From: Intoshia linei
Taxonomy: Eukaryota; Orthonectida; Rhopaluridae
Length of the DNA stretch: 21,966 bases
NCBI GenBank assembly: GCA_001642005.1
Contig: LWCA01000644.1
Location: 1 to 21,966 of the forward strand
Reading direction: 5' to 3'
This document shows positions 18,252 through 21,966 of the stretch, piece after piece. Under the pieces are notes generated by a model. The model made no database searches and was not told the DNA's origin. It was given only the letters and a program-made list of their open reading frames with translations. Every line of letters begins with the position of its first letter. Within the stretch, counting starts at the first letter, position 1. Both the position numbers and the translations under genes were made by a program.

Positions 18252-18737
18252 ATGTCTTTGTTATCAAAACTTTTTCCGTTCAGTTTGGTTGGAGTCATTA
18301 GCAGTGGTTACATTTTATTCAAGTAATTTATATTAGTGGAACGTTTCACATGGGCATGACAAAATAGTCATGGTAACATGGTTTTTCATCGAGTTAATCA
18401 AGTATGACTGTTACATCTAAGCCATCAGTCAATTCTGTAGTGTAATAATAACATTAGGTAAATAAACTTTTGAAAATGAGGTGACGCGACTTAAAAACGT
18501 TATTATCCCGATGGTTAAATAAACTAAGACTTGGATGATACCAGTTATATACAAATTGTGTCATTATTTTTATAATTTATTTTTAATTTTGTTTTTTAAT
18601 AATAAAAATTTTTTTTAGGTACCAAATAAATTCAAAAAGATATGAAGGTGATGGAAGGCTTGATGGCCAAAAAATAGTTGTTACTGGTGCTAATGGAGCA
18701 ATAGGAAGTGTTGTATCTAAAGAATTGGCTAGAAGAG
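18252..18737 (+). CDS. RDH13-like short-chain dehydrogenase, N-terminal two exons
   Basis: A retinol-dehydrogenase-type SDR that uses NAD(P)H. Exon 1 (18252-18322) encodes MSLLSKLFPFSLVGVISSGY and then ILF, an N-terminal membrane anchor. Exon 2 (18619-18737) encodes YQINSKRYEGDGRLDGQKIV, then VTGANGAIGSVVSKELARRG. The junction completes a Lys codon in phase 2. The layout copies human RDH13 (a short hydrophobic anchor, then [25 protein letters not shown]). The nucleotide-binding motif TGxxx[AG]xG is present as TGANGAIG, with Ala in the variable place and Ser instead of the usual Lys after it. Donors are AA|GTAATT and AG|GTTAAA; the acceptor is TTTTTTTAG. The catalytic YxxxK part is not found before the window ends, so the gene either has a long transposon-filled intron or is truncated. 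Confidence 0.8.
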
Positions 18738-18784
18738 GTTAAATATTCAATAATAATGATGTTATTTTTCGCCCTGTATCGCCC

Positions 18785-19671
18785 TATTACACTGTCCAAC
18801 ATTGCAAAAAGAAACTTAATGTAACATATTAAAATAATCAGTAAATTTTTGTGATTCTAACGATATACATATTTTTATAATTGAAGATCTAAAAATGGTG
18901 ATATTTTAATTAGTAATTTTATTATTCACAATGTTTTACATGTCAAATAAAGTTTTTATTACATCTTTCAATTAATTAAAGCGATGAGTTAATTTTATAA
19001 TTGCATTCTCACGAAACATTTAAACAAGATTTAAACCAAGAATTACAATGTCGAACACGTATACTACAAACTTACTGCGACCATCATAAATTTTTCCTAA
19101 TCTCAGCGACGCTAAATTAATGGCTGGTATACTAAATGGCCCACAAATTAGGAAACTATTAAAAGATGTACATTTTCGAATTATCCTTAAAACTGAACAA
19201 AAAGATGCGTTTAATGCTTTGGAAAATGTAATCTCATTTTTTCTTTGAAACAATCGATCTGAAAATTACAAGGATTTAATCGAACAGTTATTGATAAAAT
19301 ACCAAGAAATGAACTGCTTTTATAGCATAAAAATGCATTATCTAGAATATCATTTAGATTTCTTTGCGCTAAACTGCGGTATGTGGTCAGACAAAAAGGG
19401 TGAAAAATTTTATCAAACTATGATGTTATATGAAAGACGTTTTGGAAGATATAGATCATTAAATATGATTTGTGATTTTGTTTGGTGGTGTTCAATAAAA
19501 AATAAATTTTAATTTATCTAATTATTACTTTTTTTATTAAATATTTTTAATTGATACATTCTTATATCTTAATTTTTAAAATTTATGTTTATCACTTAAA
19601 TCCTTGATATTGAACAAGATTCATCTAGGGGTAACCCGAAAAAGTTGATTTTACGTGTAATGTAAGTAGTA
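18785..19671 (+). repeat. Repeat copy A carrying a decayed multicopy gene
   Basis: An 887-bp unit whose two flanks recur at 20535-20958. Its 5' part (18785-18941) and 3' part (19426-19671) are about 90% identical to that second copy. The middle 484 bp exist only here and hold most of the coding remnant. It starts within the presumed third intron of the RDH13-like gene, 48 bp after exon 2. No target duplication could be assigned. Confidence 0.75.
19096..19512 (+). pseudogene. Decayed copy of an invertebrate multicopy protein (HFLHSHLDFF family)
   Basis: The frame reads FPNLSDAKLMAGILNGPQIR, an inner TGA, NNRSENYKDLIEQLLIKYQE, IKMHYLEYHLDFFALNCGMW, then SDKKGEKFYQTMMLYERRFG and ICDFVWW. This follows, without gaps, a protein I recall as abundant in aphid, spider and cnidarian genomes (KIHFLHSHLDFFPENLGAVS, then DEHGERFHQDI, then MEKRYQGKW, then LADYCW). 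Its role is unknown; it behaves like a transposable or captured sequence. The TGA replaces a Gly codon in FFLGNNR, and the upstream part is frame-broken, so it is not functional. Confidence 0.7.
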
Positions 19672-19682
19672 CATCCAGAAAA

Positions 19683-19683
19683 N
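19683..19683. other. Ambiguous base (n)
   Basis: A single n lies at the boundary between repeat copy A and the hAT fossil. It may mark an assembly or polishing uncertainty in this repeat-rich stretch. Confidence 0.95.
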
Positions 19684-19711
19684 CTAAACTTTCAATATAA
19701 AAATTATTGTC

Positions 19712-20299
19712 TTAGTGGAAATTCATGAGGGCCAGTCCATATATACGATTACCAGTCATTGTTGATCTTAAAAAGGTTTTCAATCTTCTCGAAATGCTCA
19801 TGGAACGTTCACATGTGATTGACAATGTTGCCAAAATAATTAAAGGTTGATAAATATTTGGAAACAAATTAGAATTTTAGCTTTCGATTAATTGTATGAT
19901 AGTGGTCTTTAAATCAAGTTCTTTTTTTCCATTTAGTATATTCTGCTTTGAGATCTTCATCCAATGATATGCAGGTAAAAATAATTCATATTTTTCTGCG
20001 AATTCTTTCTAATCTTTTGCAAGAAGTATTTTTGGGTTAAAATTGTTTCTAAATAAATCTAAGTAATCGAACGTGACTAAATCGAGATATTACTGTATAA
20101 AATTATGGATTATAGATGTGAAATGCACATGGTGCATGTAACAAAAGGCCTAAAGTCACAGGATCAATTGTTCATATGATGTTATGCGCCATCTATATTG
20201 TTTTAATAAATTAAAACCTTTTTCAGTTATTTTACAAAACATTCATTAATGATTTTTCAAATTTAGGGGTGCAACTGCACCATCTTGAATCTGCCACTG
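19712..20299 (-). pseudogene. hAT transposase fossil (C-terminal dimerisation domain) with one terminus
   Basis: The minus strand reads FPNIYQPLIILATLSITCER, then SMSISRRLKTFLRSTMTGNR, then IYGLALMNFH and a stop. This is the classic hAT dimerisation domain (compare ILLTLPVSTASAERSFSTLR, then RIKTYLRSTM, then LNGLALLNIH). Upstream in the same frame are KEFAEKYELFLPAYHWMKIS and YLDLVTFDYLDLFRNNFN, interrupted by TAG and TAA stops (20089 down to about 19890). The plus-strand sequence ending GATGGTGC-type reversed GAATCTGCCACTG at 20299 is the reverse complement of a common hAT 5' terminus (CAGTGGCAGATTC). The 3' terminus is missing or replaced at the junction near 19671. Dead copy. Confidence 0.75.
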
Positions 20300-20320
20300 T
20301 CGCATTATATCAAGTCTATA

Positions 20321-21447
20321 ATCTATAACAGCCATTCTCATGTGGGCCCCTTTGGGTTCACAGCACTTTTTTGGGGGTCTATGAAAATTATATACATTTA
20401 TTACATATTATAAACGTTTTAAAACATAAAGGCTCAGAAATACTAATATAAAACGTGAAAATCATGTAAAAGTAAATTCTTTGGTATTAAATTAAATTAC
20501 AAGTGTAAAAACTTATTGGCAAACCTCCATTATTCTATTTCACTGTCCAACATTGCAAAAAGAAACTTAATTTAACATATATTAAAATAATCAGCTAATT
20601 TTTGTGATTCTAACGATATACATATTTTTATAATTGAAGATCAAAAAAAGGTGATATTTTATTATTCTATTAAATTTTTACCCACAAAAAACATAGTGAC
20701 ATGTTTTACATTTATATGAAAGACGTTTTGAAAGATGTACATCATTAAATATGATTTGTGATTTTGTTTGATGGTGTTCAATAAAAAATAAATTTTAAAT
20801 TTATCTAATTATTACTTTTTTTATGAAATATTTTTAATTGATACCTTCTTATATCTTAATTTTTGAAATTTATGTCTATCACTTAAATTCTTGATATTGA
20901 ACAAGATTCATCTAGGGGTAACCCGAAAAAGTTGATTTTACGTGTAATGTAAGTAGTAAACACTTAAGTAAGTAGTAAAGTGTTATGATTTTTCTTTTTT
21001 GTTTATATACATGTTATTGTCGCATAAGGGTTAATAACTTTTAAATTTATTATAATTCAATTAATCCAAATTTCAAGAATATATTAATTAAATATCAAAT
21101 ACTAAATCAAATTAATGTTAACGATTCTAATTTAAATTTAAAATTTTTTTTGAATCTGCGGCCCCTCAGACTCTGTAGGTCCCCCTGGTTTACACTGTAA
21201 ACAATACCTGAAAACATGTTCCATTTTAGGAACATTGACGGGTTAAAGGTTAATATTAATAGTTCATCAAGTTTATCACCTCGCAAAAATAGAGTATTCC
21301 ATGTCTTTTGACCATCATTCGTTTCACCCAAAGTAATGATTCATTAAAAATTGTCATTATTATTAATAATTTTGGGGTCCACAGGTTTTATGTAATATCA
21401 TCTTAGGGGTTCACAGCGAAAAAAAGTTGCGAATGCCTGATCTATAA
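20321..21447. mobile_element. Non-autonomous hAT-type element, 1.1 kb, with perfect target duplication
   Basis: The element is 20329-21439 (1,111 bp), flanked by identical 8-bp ATCTATAA (20321-20328 and 21440-21447). Ends: CAGCCATTCTCA on the left, and CAGGCATTCGCA as reverse complement of the right end, 9 or more of 12 matching; both continue into GGGTTCACAGC / GCTGTGAACCCC. No intact gene is inside. The open frame at 21107-21331 (minus) is not recognisable. It carries repeat copy B and a second hAT-like terminus (CAGTGTAAACCAGGGGGACC, reverse strand, ending 21197), so it is composite. Confidence 0.8.
20535..20958 (+). repeat. Repeat copy B, internally deleted, inside the hAT-type element
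   Basis: This copy matches 18785-18941 and 19426-19671 of copy A but lacks the 484 bp between them; the join is at 20711/20712 (TTTTACAT|TTATATG). Its coding remnant retains only LYERRFERCTSLNMICDFV, a TGA in place of Trp, then WCSIKNKF. Because it sits within one set of hAT ends, it was either captured by that element or inserted into it. Confidence 0.75.
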
Positions 21448-21821
21448 GACTATTTTTGCAGCAATAGTAGTGTATTTAAAATCTGAATTTCAATTGATTC
21501 TTAATCTGAATTTCAATTTATTCTTAATCTGAATTGAATATCAATTGCGACATATCAAGACAATGATTGTTAACCTGAATTGAGACCCTATTTAATATAA
21601 AAAACAAAATATTTAACTTATTTAATTTTTTTTTACTGATTCTTGATTTTTAATTAATAATTAACGAAATTTTAATTATTTTAAAAATTTTAAGTCAATT
21701 TTAATTAGCCTTACATACATTAATTTATATATGAAAAATATTCATAAAAATAATTTAATTTTTTACATAATAAATAGAGCAATTCAAATCGAAGATGCCC
21801 TGAAGTCTTTAATCACCAATA
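21448..21821. other. AT-rich DNA between hAT and Tc1 elements, short direct repeats
   Basis: ATCTGAATTTCAATT occurs at 21480 and 21508 as adjacent 28-bp direct repeats (TTCTTAATCTGAATT spacing), with a third partial copy at 21526. No gene was recognised. Confidence 0.5.
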
Positions 21822-21966
21822 CAGTGCCGGTCAAAAGTCTTGGACCCTCCAACAGAATTATAGATTTTGCTGGATAGCAAAAAAACTAGTAAATCGTTTT
21901 TAGAAATTTAATAACCATTATGTAAACAAATAAATATTCTATTGAAAAATATATCACTATTTTCAC
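21822..21966. mobile_element. Tc1/mariner-type terminus, element continues beyond the window
   Basis: After the dinucleotide TA (21820-21821), the sequence CAGTGCCGGTCAAAAGTCTT and GGACCCTCC is the characteristic Tc1-family terminal repeat (compare CAGTGGCGGACAAAAGTCTTGGAC). TA is the target of Tc1/mariner transposases. The other end and any transposase lie outside the window. Confidence 0.75.

Noticed and set aside
19020-19253. Minus-strand frame of 77 codons
   Set aside because: It is antisense to the plus-strand HFLHSHLDFF-family remnant, which has the real homology.
21150-21205. Second hAT element inside 20329-21439, ending at 21197
   Set aside because: The terminus-like sequence is convincing in style, but no opposite end preceded by TAAACAAT was found, so no separate element is called.
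21107-21331. Minus-strand frame of 74 codons inside the 1.1-kb hAT-type element
   Set aside because: No recognisable transposase motif; it spans a terminus-like sequence (ending 21197) and looks non-coding.

Overview
This window is about 80% A+T eukaryotic DNA with small exons, spliceosomal introns and many decayed DNA transposons. It looks like an animal, probably an AT-rich arthropod. The reasons are an ataxin-1 gene with an AXH domain (known only from animals), a Nervy/ETO (RUNX1T1-family) corepressor with NHR1 and MYND domains, and a multicopy protein fragment that I recall as common in aphids, spiders and other invertebrates. The species cannot be told from the sequence. One ambiguous base (n) lies at 19683.

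Layout. 1-480: AT-rich DNA holding a piggyBac-type miniature element (128-343). 486-4382 (minus): ataxin-1 homolog with three visible coding exons; the first coding exon is not identified. Its second intron is filled with repeats. 4383-11301: about 6.9 kb with no convincing gene, holding a Tigger/pogo-like transposase fossil (6380-6694), a 309-bp hAT-type miniature element with a perfect 8-bp target duplication (8384-8692), older hAT-like debris and one copy of a dispersed repeat family. 11302-16885 (minus): a complete seven-exon Nervy/ETO homolog from start codon to stop, with another repeat copy and a terminal-inverted-repeat element in its introns. 16886-18251: divergent intergenic region between the Nervy start and a plus-strand RDH13-like dehydrogenase (exon 1 at 18252-18322, exon 2 at 18619-18737). 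The rest of that gene is not seen. What follows is transposon-rich: a decayed arthropod multicopy gene (18785-19671), a minus-strand hAT transposase fossil (19712-20299), a 1.1-kb hAT-type element with perfect target duplications and a deleted second copy of the multicopy gene inside it (20329-21439), and a Tc1/mariner end running off the window (from 21822).

Function. Ataxin-1 and Nervy/ETO are both nuclear transcriptional corepressor proteins, but nothing shows that they are co-regulated. I see no operon-like system, CRISPR array, tRNA or rRNA. The newest material is probably the repeat content: a four-copy repeat family with internal tandem units, several short elements with clean target duplications, and two odd GC-rich islands (11758-11842 and 17149-17161).
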